A DNA stretch of 64,000 nt from Porites lobata (taxonomy: Eukaryota; Cnidaria; Anthozoa; Scleractinia; Poritidae). Below the pieces are notes generated by a model that saw only the letters and a list, made by a program, of their open reading frames with translations, had not been told where the DNA came from and did no database searches. The DNA is taken from contig CALNXK010000161.1 of assembly GCA_942486035.1 (NCBI GenBank), positions 43,501-107,500 of the forward strand, in the 5' to 3' direction. Positions 1 to 13,400 of the stretch are shown here, in pieces. Every line of letters starts with the position of its first letter. The stretch's first letter is position 1. Made by a program: the position numbers and the translations under genes.

Positions 1-463
1 ATTACTGAACATCAGTCAGTCCGAGTTAGTCTGTTTGTTTAGCACCAACGTAATCCACTTACGTCTCTAAATCGGCTTCATTGTCAGCTTGAAATAAATA
101 CGTTCTATTGTCTGCAAAAAAAAATCAGAATCGTAAAACCATTATATTGCCATCATATAATAATTTGGCTTATGGGTTAATTAGCATGTAACACAATGAA
201 TCAGTCAATCAATCAATCAATCAGTCAGTCTACTCAAAATGCCAAACTGTAGGCCTCTGGTCATGATGATATATTAAATTAACCTCACCAAACATTAGTT
301 CATGCTTTTGCACATTAATGGTTAATAACCAATAATGGTTAATAATAAATTGGATACGACAAAAATTCCCAAATTTCACCTCTGAAAAACCTGGTACTGA
401 ACGAAAATACTGGGTTCATGTGAACAACTACACCGTAGGATTCAGTCTAAAGAATACGAAATA

Positions 464-636
464 CAGTCGACTCCCGATAATTCGAACCTTCAAGGGAAAC
501 AGAAAAAAGTTCGAGTCATCGAGGGTAAAATTGTATAGGAACAAGGGCCTAGGAAATGTTCTGAAGGGAAATGAAAATTGCTTCGAGTTAGGGGGAGGTT
601 CGAGTCATAGGGGGTTCGAGTTACTGGGAGTCGACT
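464..636. mobile_element. Tigger/pogo-like mariner MITE (173 bp)
   Basis: Ends CAGTCGACTCCCGATAATTC and, inverted, CAGTCGACTCCCAGTAACTC, flanked by TA at 462-463 and 637-638. TA duplication with CAGTCGAC ends is typical of Tigger/pogo Tc1-mariner derivatives. Internal GTTCGAGT units repeat. No transposase. Confidence 0.8.
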
Positions 637-2888
637 GTAAGTAAGGACTATTGATTGTGCCTCCAAAAATAAGTGTGGAAGGGATGACGTTGAAAGTTTG
701 ACAAATTTTTTTTTTCTTGTGAAAGAACTTTAAGAATACTTAGATACTATCAGTAAAAGGAAAATATAACGTGGATCACCAACCTATACAGAGCAAATAA
801 TGTTATGAAAGATTGAAAACCTACGTGATATAATGTTAAAAGTATGTTTCTTTCCATCCTCTTCCTGAAAAAATAAGAGTTTTGACTCGGTTACCATAAA
901 AATTGGACAATAATCTCCAGAGCTTATATCCGTGTTTATGAGATTTATATTTTAAGGGGCTACAGTATTAATACTAAATGATGTTGGAGCATTGACTAAA
1001 CAACACAACAGCAAAAAAACAAAAACATTAAAAAAATGAACACCGTATAAACCATGAATGGCAGCACAACAACTAACCATCAACGTGTTCGCAGAATCGA
1101 GACATACCCCGTTTGTACGGTGGATCCTAGATCATTGAACCTGAACAGTCATATGAAAATGCACATCTGGGCTTGTCTCATAATGTTCCGGTATGGTACA
1201 TGTAAGGCGGTTTAGCTATGTATATCAGGGCAATTCCCAAATATATACTCCCGGGGATCTCATACGGAGGAAGGCTCGTTGCATTTAGAGTTTGGGGGAA
1301 GGGACACATATTTGGAGGGCTCGTTAACTGGGAAGCTTATTTTTTGCTACCATAAATATAAGTTAAATCTATTTAAAAACTCAGCTTGCCGGATATATAC
1401 TTACTTTTACTTGACAAACAAGAAGATTAAGAGTTTGGGTTGGTCGACTTGACTACAAAAACAAAGCACATTTAGGAAGTTAGACCGTGGCCAGAATCAT
1501 GACTTACACACGAAATATGTGCAGAATATTTGTATGGGCGTTTACAATGGCCAGCGGAAGGCGAGCCGTTGTAAAACCCATACTTAATTGTACTCGAGAA
1601 ATGAGTATAGAGATTGGTAGGTAAAGTTAACGAATGCTAAACAGTTATTGGATGCGTTTTTTGTGATATCTCGAATAATCCAAATCGGGGTAATTAAGTG
1701 TCTGGCCGAGGTTTATAGCACTTACCGAGACCTAGATTTTTCCGGTTATCATAAAAACCGAATCTAATAATTACTTTTAATTTTTTGTGGTGTCAATTTT
1801 CTTAACACACCGATGCACTGAGCATAGTTTGAAGTCATTTCTCTCACAAATCATGCACTACGCGTGCAACCTACGGACCAGTCAGTTATCTACTAGCAGA
1901 TAACTATCTTACCTGTAGGTTGTGGTGATTTCCAAAAATTAACTGAACGCTCTTAGCCAATGAGAATACAGATAGTGAGTTCAATGTATAAAAATGATAT
2001 CTAGCTGAGCACACCTGTTTGTATCAAAAGTTTTAAATTCTATTGTTGAATAATTCCTCGACACAGGTTCACCTGTGTCTCAAACACTACCTTTCGATTT
2101 GTCATAACCATAATAAATATTTACTGCCTTTTACAAAAAAGACGTTTCTGGGTTAATCACACAAGCAAACCTATCAAGGATACCTGCAAAATCTTGCTAT
2201 TTATTGAGAAAATTCTTACCGGTGAGTGAGCTAATGTAAACATTCCTTCTTTGGCTATGCAATACCTCTTTTGCCAAACTTTTCGAATACTGAAATACAA
2301 AGATACAAAGAAAAATATTAAGAAGGTGACACACCTTAAGTGACTAAGCGTGTCCTTGTCAGGTCAAGATTGCTGGACATGGCCTTGCCTTTTTTTGTCT
2401 CTCTCTTTCTCTTCCATGAAAACGCAAGAAAAGAACTTGATTCGTGCCAATTCTGTTTTGTCGGAGTTGTGTAAAACATCGTACACATTTCTTAAGAATT
2501 CAAAACTTTTCTCGGCTTCACGTTCAAGCTAGAAGTGCCGCCATTAGCTCAGTAAGTGTTTGTTATTTGTTTTATTAGCCAATGGATGAAAAGACCAAAA
2601 CATGGACTCTTCGCTTTCCCGCCAAAGAAAACCCTACTAAATATGGAGAAGGCATTGTTCGATCGGCCAATCGTGTTGGTTGCACTATGACTTCAAAGCA
2701 AAGTATCGAATGATTTCTAGAAAGTTCTTGGGCATGAAGTTTTTTCACGTGAGCGTTTGCTTACCAACAAAAAGCCACGTGCGTTTGTATCCGTTCGATA
2801 AACCAATCAAATTGCTCTATTTCCGTTCATCTGTTGTTTCTGTTTTGTTCGTACGTTTTCATTTCAATGTCATACGAAAATCGCTCTA

Positions 2889-3076
2889 ATAGACCTATTC
2901 GGCTAATTCAATGTTGTACCCAATTCAAATCTCTCGGGGATAAGATTCTTTGTGTATTGTATTTGCATTATAATGTGGCATTCACATTTAAATGATATGG
3001 AAATTCCTTAAACAAAACGTTTTATTCCCAAAGGGTTTGAATTGGGTACAACATTGAGTTAGCCGAATAGGTCTAT
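2889..3076. mobile_element. Palindromic MITE, TA-flanked (188 bp)
   Basis: Terminal inverted repeats of about 40 bp beginning ATAGACCTATTCGGCTAA at both ends, flanked by TA (2887-2888, 3077-3078). The middle is AT-rich and non-coding. Confidence 0.75.
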
Positions 3077-3317
3077 TACCGCGGCATACACGTATGCGTA
3101 TCATATGTTGTTGTTGCATTTTTTTTTCATTTTCCTTTGTTTTCAAATCATTATCATACATTACCATACCCAAAAACAAAGGATATAAAATTTAAACCAA
3201 GGATAAAATTGAAACACAACATATATATCAAGAAGCCTCCAATCAGTTGAGGCGTTTAACACTTTCTTTCGTTCGCTAACAATTCAAGCCACGCAGAAAC
3301 ATAGCTACTGCGCTTTA

Positions 3318-3455
3318 GGGCCTGTTTACATGGAGTGGGGGACCCAGGTCAAGTGGGGTTGGTTTCTTTTGTTTTCACGCTCTGGGGGACATAAAACAAA
3401 AGAAACCTACCCCACTAGGCTAGACCGGGGTCCCCCACTCCATGTAAACAGGGTC
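3318..3455. mobile_element. Hairpin MITE, PIF/Harbinger-like (138 bp)
   Basis: Arms of about 60 bp pair nearly completely (CCTGTTTACATGGAGTGG at both ends). Flanked by TTA at 3315-3317 and 3456-3458; a 3-bp TWA duplication fits PIF/Harbinger. Confidence 0.7.
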
Positions 3456-3790
3456 TTAGACTCTGATGATAACATCCATACATGTTATTCAAGACTAAAG
3501 TGTTGCACTTGATCGGTAATAACAAAAACAATACAATACGACACTAAACAATACAATGCAGTAACTTTTTCGTAAAGAGTTATGGTAAAAGTTAAGCTCA
3601 CCCTTCGCTACGCTTTAGTAGAAATCCAGCTTTTTCATTTCCATGCATTTTATCACCTTGCTGTCCATGTAAGCTGTAGCCTGCCTTGCTCTGTGATGAC
3701 TAGTAAAACAAACATTTATTTTAAAAAACACACGCAAAACTAAACTGGTATAAAGATTCGAGATGGGCCAATTTTCACTCCGAAAAAAAT

Positions 3791-4069
3791 ACAGTTGAAC
3801 CGCTACTAACAGCCACCTCTCCACTATCAGCCGGCACATCTCCAGTAACGGCCAGTTGGTGGACAGTTCATACACTGGCTCTTCTTTAAACCTGTCTACA
3901 ACGGTCACTTTCTTCTGTCTTTAAGCTGGATGTTGTGGAGAGGTTACCCTGCGTACCAGAGTTTTTTCTCGCGTGCAGCGGGAATTTTCGGTGTTGGCCC
4001 AAGGCCGGAAACCGCGCTAGAAAAGTCTCTGGCACCCAGGGTTTGGAGAGGTGGGACTGAACCGCTTTC
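3791..4069. mobile_element. Mariner-like repeat, interrupted
   Basis: Begins TACAGTTGAACCGCTACTAA and ends near GGGACTGAACCGC. It contains repeated GGCCAGTTGGTGGACAG-type units seen in Tc1-mariner MITEs. It is split by the 99-bp insertion at 3945-4043. Confidence 0.5.
3945..4043. mobile_element. 99-bp palindromic MITE with 9-bp target duplication
   Basis: Ends TACCCTGCGTACCAGAG and AACCCTGGGTGCCAGAG (inverted). Flanked by perfect TGGAGAGGT copies at 3936-3944 and 4044-4052. A 9-bp duplication suggests a Mutator-like origin. Nested in the 3791-4069 repeat. Confidence 0.75.
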
Positions 4070-4405
4070 AAATTCAACTTTATTATAAACAGTGTTTCCT
4101 CCTTTTTATTTTTAAAAAAATAGGATAAACTCACGAGGTGTACCCAGTTGTTCTCACAAGTTTATTTCTGTGAAACTGATCTCCATTCCATTTGATTTTG
4201 AACCCGGAACTTGAAATCTTCAGAACCCTTTTTTCCCAAGAAACGTTCCCTCGAAATTTCAGTACAATTTGTTGAGCTTTCGAAAATTCCGGATTGCTTG
4301 GTCGGAGGAAAGTAAACATTTATAAAAGTCTTTACGCCCGAATTTATTGGGAAATTATAAACTTCGTTTGTCCGGCTTATGTCGGAAAATGAATTATTTA
4401 CTCAC

Positions 4406-4489
4406 ATCTTTTTCTGGTTGTAGTTGGCTTTTGATTTCATTTCTTAACTCAATTAATTCCTTTCTCTCTTCGTCCTGTTGCGCTCTTAG
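4406..4489 (-). CDS. ASAP: ASAP exon 12 (last exon in the window)
   Basis: 28 codons beginning LRAQQDEERKELIELRNEIK and ending LQPEKD. It corresponds to the end of the BAR domain (QAQDEERRQLIQLRDxLKSxLQxxQKE). It ends at a GTGAGT donor in phase 0, so at least one further exon lies to the left. Confidence 0.92.
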
Positions 4490-7400
4490 CTAAATAAAAA
4501 TTGACACGAATTATAACAAGATTTAGCATTACTAAACAAGGGAATGCAACGTGAAGCTATATAAACCTGACTATTCGAACGAAGAAAAAATAACGTAATG
4601 ACATGAGGTTGGTTAAGTACCCCCCCGGGGGAAACCCCTCAATGGCCCATATGGGGATGTGCCCCTGGACAGGGTATGGCGAGTCTTTCCTAATTATAAA
4701 CAGGATGAAATTTGTTTATACTCAAAGTATACACAACCTACGAGTATGGCCCAATTGCTCTATTGCAATTGCCAATAAATGGCTTAACACAAGATGACAT
4801 GCATTTTCTCCTTTGTCCTAAACAGGGTCATAAAATTGAGGCACCCTGAATTGAGGATATAGTCCTAAACAGGGTCAGGGTTTCAAACCCTCAGCTGCTC
4901 ACCTATACCCAAATATTGCTCTAGTACCCCTAGCCTCCCCCCGAGTCAACCTAGGATCTCCATAAAGATCGGAAAAGGTTGGTTTTCACTGGCAACGGAG
5001 ACCGGACTCGGAGTGACGTGACCAGAAGTAAAAAGCGTCATGATCTCGAAAAAATAGCTTTCCAACTACGCTTAATTCTAACTCCGTCGCTTATGACCTA
5101 GTAAAAAATAGGAGTGGATTTATTTCCAGCATAAGCGTATAGCTATCGCATTTGACCGATGGAATTTTTTATTGTTTTAAGCTCAAAAACAATAAAAAAA
5201 TTCCACAGACAAATGAGATGGCATTTACTGCCAACGAATCCACCCTATAGCTAGGTTGTGAGAGTCGAGAGCAGTAGCCGAAGAACTAATAATAAGCCAA
5301 TAATTCACAAAGCGTAAAAACAAGCATTGTGATTGGTTTATCCTTCTGCCTCTGTTTCCGACTCCAACAATCTGGTTTTCATTAGATCGTAAGCGATGGA
5401 CTCATAAGGGGAATCGGAAAATAGGAATCTTTTGAATCCAACTCCGGTTCGGACTTCATCCGAGAGAGAACAAACCTAAAGCAATATTAGAAGCTTTTAA
5501 TGACCAATACAGGAACATTTATCTAAGTGCACAATTGTAAGTATTGTAACGTACTTTTGTTTAATAAATAAAATTTTAAAAAAAAAAATTAGAATCTTAA
5601 AGCTATGTTCACAATAGCTTTTGCCCTAGCACGAAAACCACAACAGACAGGGCTTTTGTTCACACATAAAATAAGAACAGTGGTTTTAGCGCGATTTCTG
5701 TAACAAAGTGAAGCTGCGCAGCGCTGATCTCGCCCAGCGGATAGTCTATGTTCATACTATACTGGATAGCTTAATTCCTAACCTGAGACATTTTGTGACG
5801 CCAACGGTGTTTTCCCCGCGAAATGACGTCTGAGAAATGAGTGCACAAATTCCGTACTGATGACGCCTCACTACCCAGATCTGGGTAGTGCTTCTGATTG
5901 GTTGAAGCAGATTTCCCACGAGGCACAACCAATCAGAAGCACAAGCCAGATCTGGGTAATGACATGTCATTAGTATGGAACTTCTGCGCTCATTTCTCAG
6001 ACGTCATTTCGCGGGGAAACCACCGGTGGCGTCGCGAAATGTCGTCTGTTTTCTCAGGCTACTTAGTTCCTTGTCGGCATGAAAAGCGAACCGGTATAGT
6101 ATGAACATAGTCTAAGTATTAAACGTTTACATGAATTTCTTTCAAATCAATTTTTACAAGCCAGTCCTCCTTAACAAATTTAGCCTTTTCTCTCTGAGGC
6201 ATAAAATAGTAAATACCAGCCACTTACCTGTTGAAGATTTGCAGCAAGATCCCCTAAATAGCCTCGCATGTTTTCCAGCACTTCAGAACTTCGCTGAAAA
6301 TACCTACAAAAGCAAATAGAAATGTACATGTCCTTGCTGTATACGCTGTAGATAATAGTTTTAAAAAAATTGCACTAGTTTTTTTTTTTACAACAAATCA
6401 GGCCTAGAAAGAGAGGAATAAAATCTGCTAAAGATCAGTTTTGACATCATGATGATGATGATGATGACAGTGGTGGTGGTAGTGGTGGTGTTGGTGGCGG
6501 TGATGGCAAGAAGATGACTGTCAATTAAACCCTACGACCATTCAAAACAAAACCTCTTCACCTACAGTACTTTCACATGTCACTGTTTATTTAGTATGGG
6601 GTTCTAACTTTTGAGTCTGGGGACAAAATCCTCTGGTGTAACCATTCAAATGAAACCTCCTCAGCTGTAGTACCTCCATATAGGATTACTCAGTCACAGC
6701 TGTAGTACGCAACTCCAATTTTCTCAAAGTTTGGGTCTACTTTGAAAGAGGAAAGACAATGATTGACAAAACTCACGTCACTTGAGCATCGTAGAAATCC
6801 ACAAGATGCTGAGCCAAATCAACTCCTTTCTTGATTTTGATTTCATTCACCTTCATTAAAAACTTGAATCCAATAAAACACAGAATAAATATATATACAG
6901 TACTTACAGACTTTTTAACTCTTAATTTGGCATTTGTTCAAGGAGACTATTTATGTTTGATATAACAGTTTTTAGATCTGATACAACATTCATTCTGCAT
7001 TCAGTCTTTGATTCTCGTGTCACCATAAATACAAATTCTCAAGATTGCAAGAATAAATAAATCTACAATCAAAACTAGTACGTTTACAGGCAGATATACT
7101 ACTGTGTTTGATCCCTATATAAAGTATAAATACCTCACACATTTGCAACTGAAAATATCTCCTCTCCTTTTCGGTCTCTTCAGCCATCTAAATATATCAT
7201 TACCAGTAATAATCAGTAAGTAAAATCCAAAAAATCTAAATAAACAGCTATTTTTTAGCAGCAGCAACAGCGCAAGTCGCAGTGGCAGTCACAGGGGTAG
7301 TGGTAGTGGTGGTGGTGGTGGTGGTAGTGGTAGTGGTAGTGGTAGTAGTAGCAGTACATCTGCAGAGAGGTTCTACCATTCAGGATAATTATGCAAATTG

Positions 7401-10400
7401 TAATCATAAGTGTATTAAGGAGAACACCTTGCTAAAACAGACACCAAGGGTTATGGTCTGTGCCTTCCTTTACTCCTTTTAATCAACAATCTATTAGACC
7501 CACATCTCTAGGACGGACACACACAGGTAGTGTAGGTCCCAAAGGTTTCTTTCTTAGAGAGTTGAATGTATAATTAGAAGATATGAAAAACATATTTACG
7601 TTGTAACTTCGCAACACTTTCAACTTGAACTTTATCAAAAGTGTGAATCAAAATACCTCCCCTCCGGTGACTTCTGTCCTGAGGCAGCCAGCTTCCTGGG
7701 CCATTTTTTTCTTTTCTTTCTCAATCTTTGCCCTACAACACAGTTCATGAGATCACAACTATTAAGCCTCACCCCTAAAGAAAATTATCAGGAGTCTTGA
7801 AATATCATGTTAACTTGCAGTGCTTAGTTGTGGAAGGAAAGTCTCTGCAAGTTTGAAGAAAAAAGGATGAGGGAGCTTATGCTGCATTAGCCTGTGAGCA
7901 AGCAGTCTGGGGCCCTGGAGAGCTTGCTTGCCCCCAATATTTAAATTAATACTACATTTTTTAATATGGAAACTTTTCATCTTTCTTCAGAAAAAAAATT
8001 ATTGTATAAAAAATAAAAATACTGAAAATGTGAATAATATCAAATACAACACATCTTAAGTTGTTTCAGGTTCTTACACTTTAGCTTCATAATCTTTCCA
8101 GGCTTTGTCAAATGGTTTTCTCAATTCCTACAAAACAAAGTTTAACAGTTTTACACATAGTTAAATATTAAGAGCAGAACCAAGTAAGCAAAGCATTGAT
8201 GTTGGTAAAGAAGTCAAGTCTAAGACAAAGATGAAATTAACTGTGGGATTAAAAAAAACAGGGCAACTCTTATAAAATCCTTAGTGACCCAAATACTGCA
8301 TTATCACCTACACTGTACGTCAGAAGTTACATGTACAGCCAGCTAGCAAAAGCAGAACTCATTTATTTAGCACACAAACATAAGCAATTGAATGAGTGAG
8401 TTAATAATTGCAAGGTCCCTTGTCCACTGGGGAAGTGTAGGTTAAAAGTAAGCTGCCAGCTCAATGAGAAAATCTTCACATCCCAAACAACTGAACAGGA
8501 CTCTTTGGAAACCCTGCTCACATCAACACAGGGAACCCACTACAAGGTAACAACATAGAATATACCATAAAATACCATAAATCTTCTATTAAGCCCTCCC
8601 CCTCCCCCCCGCTCCCTCTAATGAGGGTTCCTTTTCAGGAGAAGAAAGTTGATAAGCCCTGCCCTCTCTATTAAGCCTTCCCTCCCCTCCCCTAATAATT
8701 TATTATTATTCTCCGCTACTAAATGATAGACTGTATTAATCAATCGTGACCATAAAACTTCATGTGGACTGATCTGGGATGGTTTATTTAGCAACTGGAA
8801 GTTTGGATTTGGTTCTGATCCTCGGCTGCATGACCTAAAACTTCCTGTACCCTAGCTTTTCCTCTTTGTATTCTAGTTCTCTATGGAGAACTGATACCTG
8901 CATCATCATTTCTAAATTAAATGAGCCCCCCTTCTCAAATAAGCCCCCCGTCTCTATTAAACCTCCCCCCGCCCCTCAAATGTGCTTGAAATAAATAAGC
9001 CCCCAAGGGGCTTAATAGAGGATTTACCAAATGTACTTGTACAATCCATAACTATAGTGAGTTTATTGCTTATTTGTTAACTTCTGCTCCATGTTCAGAG
9101 CCCTAGCTGCCTTATGCTTGAACTTAAGCACTACACTCTTTGAGACTTACCCCTTTGACATCCTTTAAATCTCCTTTTAATAATGTATCAAGAGGAATTA
9201 AAATCATGTTGTAATAGTTTGTGAACTGCCAAAAGAAAATGATTTGAGCTATTAATGAATAACATTCAAAATAATTCTCAAAATAAAAAGCAAAAGTAAA
9301 ATTGAACTCATTCAAAATAATTATGTTGTTTAAAATTCAAACAGACTTACCAATATTTTCATGATAGAATCCAGCTCCTGAAACAAACAATAAAATTAAC
9401 CTTTTTAGTGAAGTATTACTGGAAAACAAAGATAGGAGGGCAAGTAAAAGAGAGAAGCTGAAAGCCATTGAATAGCAAATACCTATTGCCTTAAATAATT
9501 TTATACAGTACATTAATGCAGTAGCAATTACCGAATGCTCCCTCCACCCTCCGGATCTCTCAATAAAATGTTGTGTGTATTCACTTCTACCGTATGTCTC
9601 TGGATGAACATTGTGTCAAAAGTATGGAAAAGTCAGAGCAGAAAAGCCACAAACTTCTATGGGGACCAGAGCATGTTCTCACGAGAAATTTTATAATTTA
9701 GACTCTCTGAAATTCTATTCCTTGAGCTCCCTGGACCGAAAACAGTTTACCAGCAAAGTCTGGGTGGATGAGAAAATGGAAAGAAAATGATGTACCATCT
9801 GTAAGCTTGCGATTGACACATACAAACTTTGTCATCACCTGGTAAGCAGCACCAGTGCATCACTGTATGTTTACAGTGTTATCTTGACATTAAGAATGAG
9901 ATTGATGAGTCAAACCTCTACAATGTTGCAGCTGTATGCATGTGGACAAAAGTTTATAGAGATCTTTACCTTGAATGTAACTGAAAATTTAAAAAATGCA
10001 GTTCCTGAAAGAGTAAAAGAAAACCAAATTACAAGCATATAAAAACATTTTCTTTGAGAAGTGACATGCTGCTTTTATCAAAATGACCAAACATTACAGG
10101 TCTCATTTATAGTAGTTTGAGCATGATCATCCAGGTGAATGTAGCCCTGAATAGGGCTGTTGTTGACAGTGACTGACATTTCGGCAACCTGTGCTGTAGT
10201 CACGTTCAGAGTAAAAGTGAGTTGTATCACGTGAGTTGATGGTTATTACAGGACTTGAGCCTCACCTATTCCAAATCTTCTTTTGATTTTTCAACTAATT
10301 TACTTCATTTAATCCTATCTTTATTAAGGATTTCGGTTATTTATTATTTTGAGCTAATTTAATTTTTGCACTTCTTTGAGGTAGACTTAGCTGCTTTGTA

Positions 10401-13400
10401 GTTTGCCGGTCCCTTATTATCTGATTGCTAATCTTAACATCTAACTTTTTTGTTCTGTTTTATACACACAACACTCCTGTATACACGCATCCTCCCTGAC
10501 CCCACCTTACCCACTATTTTAATGGGAACTTGGGAGCCCTTTCATTAGGGATTCCATACCACAAATGTAATGCCACAAAGGTTGCTACAATCTTGGACAA
10601 AACTGTTGAGAAAATTGTATACTTGGGGAGCACTTTTCCAAACACCGTAGCTGTACTGTTTCTTTCCACTCCCCCTTCCCCTGAAAGCAATGTTGTTGTG
10701 TATTCAAAAGAAAGCCTGATCCCTGGGTGTTTCTAGGAAGCAACACTGAACTGGGGGAAGGGTATTTCTTTCTGCAAATTAAAGGCGTCATTTCGGAAAT
10801 AGTTTTGTTGCATAGGAAAGTGGACATGATGGGGAAAACTTTCTCATTCAAGTAGTTTTGTCCGGGATTGTAAATCTATCTATTGTTTTTTGTTTTGCTT
10901 TTTTTTAAATTTTTTTTTACAAAGGTCTAGAGCCTCACCTATTCCAGTATCAGCTTCCTTTGAGAGGGAGGATGAACCAAGCTTTTCAAGACTCTCTGCC
11001 AATGATAACTGACTTGTTGAATAATCTAGGTTTGAATTACAGAAAATAAATTAAATTTGTATAAGGTAATAGCATGATTTGTAGTGATATTTGGCATAAA
11101 TACCACAAGAGGTTAGTGATATTTCAAAATTGTTATACGTAACTTCATGAGCTGTTTAAGGCCAGTGAAATTTGAGACAATTTTGAAATATCACAAGTGC
11201 TATTTTATGCCAAATATCATGCACAAATCATGCTATCATTTGTTTATACTACTACCCGCAAAAGGTTTGTAATTTTCATGTGTAGGTACTTCAAATTAAG
11301 CTGAAATACCACTGCTCTAAGCCAATCAAATGGCAGATATTTCTCATGTAGTAGTAAAAAGAGTTTTACTGAATAACTACTGGCATGTATCTAGCCTGAG
11401 TCACAGATGAATCTAACCCTAGTACAAAGCAGCCCCAATATCCTTGTTCTTGGCCCCAAATGGACTCAACGAATTCCCTTCAACCTGATTGGCAAATCAA
11501 CAATGTCTTCTTTAACAGACCAATCATGACATATACTCAAATCCTGGTACACAAGTGGCTCCCCAAAATAAGGATTTCCGTACTGTTTTGCAGACAGACT
11601 TAGTAAGAACTTTAGTTCCGTCAGTCGCACAGGCGACCCTGTGTAAGTGGATAACTGGAGAATATTATGAAACAGTTCATTTACACATACATTGAAGCAC
11701 AAATTTTGAAATTCTGATTTATGGTTTCAACCAAGTTTTATTATGATTTTCCTTTGTCTCCTACCCCTTAATATTCGTAAAACATGGCTTTTATAAGTCA
11801 TTTAATTTATTACATCTTAAGTTCTTGTAACCAACAACAAACTTACTAATACAACCAGATTACTGCAGCCAACAAATTTTTACAATATTTCAAATTCAGC
11901 TGGAATGCTCCAGATTGTTTGTAAATCTACATCATCCTAAGTTGATTTCAACTATTGCCATTTCATTTGCTAATTATTTATTTATTATTTATTATTACTT
12001 TATTTATTAATATCCAATCAAGAGAGAATATCTTATGTATTTACAATGCAAAAAAATAATAAATAGTAATAATTATACACAACTGGATAAACTTACTCAG
12101 TCCTGAAGCATGAACAGCTTTGCTTGATTTCTTCAGTTTGTTGAGTGTGTTGTAATCTTCATCAAGACTCTGAATAAAAAAAACACCTTCAGAAAAACTT
12201 TCAAGATACCAATTATTTTAGCCCTTGAATGCATGAAGATGTCTGCACCTCAATGACAAAAATGCCATACTGAAAACATAAAATGTGACCGTACACGGGA
12301 AAACATACCTTAACGCTTATCCGTTAAATGCTCTCTAACGGACGGATAGCTAACGGATTGTTAACGGCCTTCACACCATTCTAACGTTTTGTCCTAACGT
12401 TCTAACGGTTATCTAGTTGTGCCTAACGGATGATCAAAACGTTCTAACGCTTTCTCCTAACGGTCTAACGGCTAACTAAGTATGTCTAACGGATGAAGAA
12501 AACGTTCTAACGGTTATGCAGTTTGTTCTAACGGATCGCGTTTAACGGTTGTCTAACGCTCTACATCTAGGGACTTTTAACGTTTGTCTAACGGTTTACA
12601 TCTAAGGACTTTTAACAAACGAATAGCATAACAGTTACTCCAGAAGCCGGTCAAAAGCTCTGATTGGTCAAAAAAGTAATTTTACATTCTTTCATCTATT
12701 GTTTATGAATGAGGGACAAGAAACATAAGGTGAAAAAGGTCAAATGTAAACGCAATGAATCTACTGCAAAAGAGTTAATATTCCTGGAATATAATAATAT
12801 TCTTCAGAAGAAGAAGCATTTGAGTTTTGCTCAAAACTTTGCTATAATAGACCAGGGGAAACAAGACTACAAGGTTAATTATGTAAACACTGATTTACAT
12901 CATCAGTATGGCATTTTTGCTTTCTTTAAGGTGCAGACGTGTCTCCCACGAAATGTCCCAATTGGTGAGGAGCGAGAAGAGATGGCTGCCAATATCAGTG
13001 TGCAAAGAAAGTCGGTGTGCGACAAACGCAGACAGACTTGCAGACCTGCAGACTTGCAGACTAGCAGACTTGCAGACCTACTTTTTTTGTGACAGGGCTT
13101 TGGGCTAATTTTATTCATCCTCTGTTTACTGTTGGCGAATCGCAAAGTATGTATGAGGCAAACAACAGCGCTAGCGGGCTGCAAACACAACAGTGCCCGG
13201 TTCGACAGGTGACTGGAAATCCTTGCAGTGGAAGACTTAACATCGGAAGAACGGTGACCTAAACTTCAGTGAGAGCAGCGAAGAAGAAGACGAGTGGGAT
13301 CATCGAGCGACTTTAAAACGGAAGGACATCTGTGAGCAGGAAATAAGTCAGCACAGAATTTGATTGTCGGCGAATTTCTGTAATCGTCCATCGTTCTGCT

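Larger units (their letters stand above)
1..4405. other. ASAP intron 12 or further left sequence; no exon seen
   Basis: AT-rich DNA with several MITEs, listed separately. No PH- or ArfGAP-like peptide was found on the minus strand, and the short open frames show no family resemblance. Confidence 0.6.

Noticed and set aside
1..4405. Search for ASAP PH and ArfGAP exons
   Set aside because: No minus-strand peptide like GYLLKKS or the CxxC ArfGAP zinc finger was found, so the rest of ASAP was placed outside the window.
7282..7482. Poly-valine open frame
   Set aside because: Produced by a GGT/AGT microsatellite in an ASAP intron.
12709..13092. 127-codon basic open frame
   Set aside because: It is a reading of a repeat copy whose relatives at 57013 and 61340 do not keep the frame.
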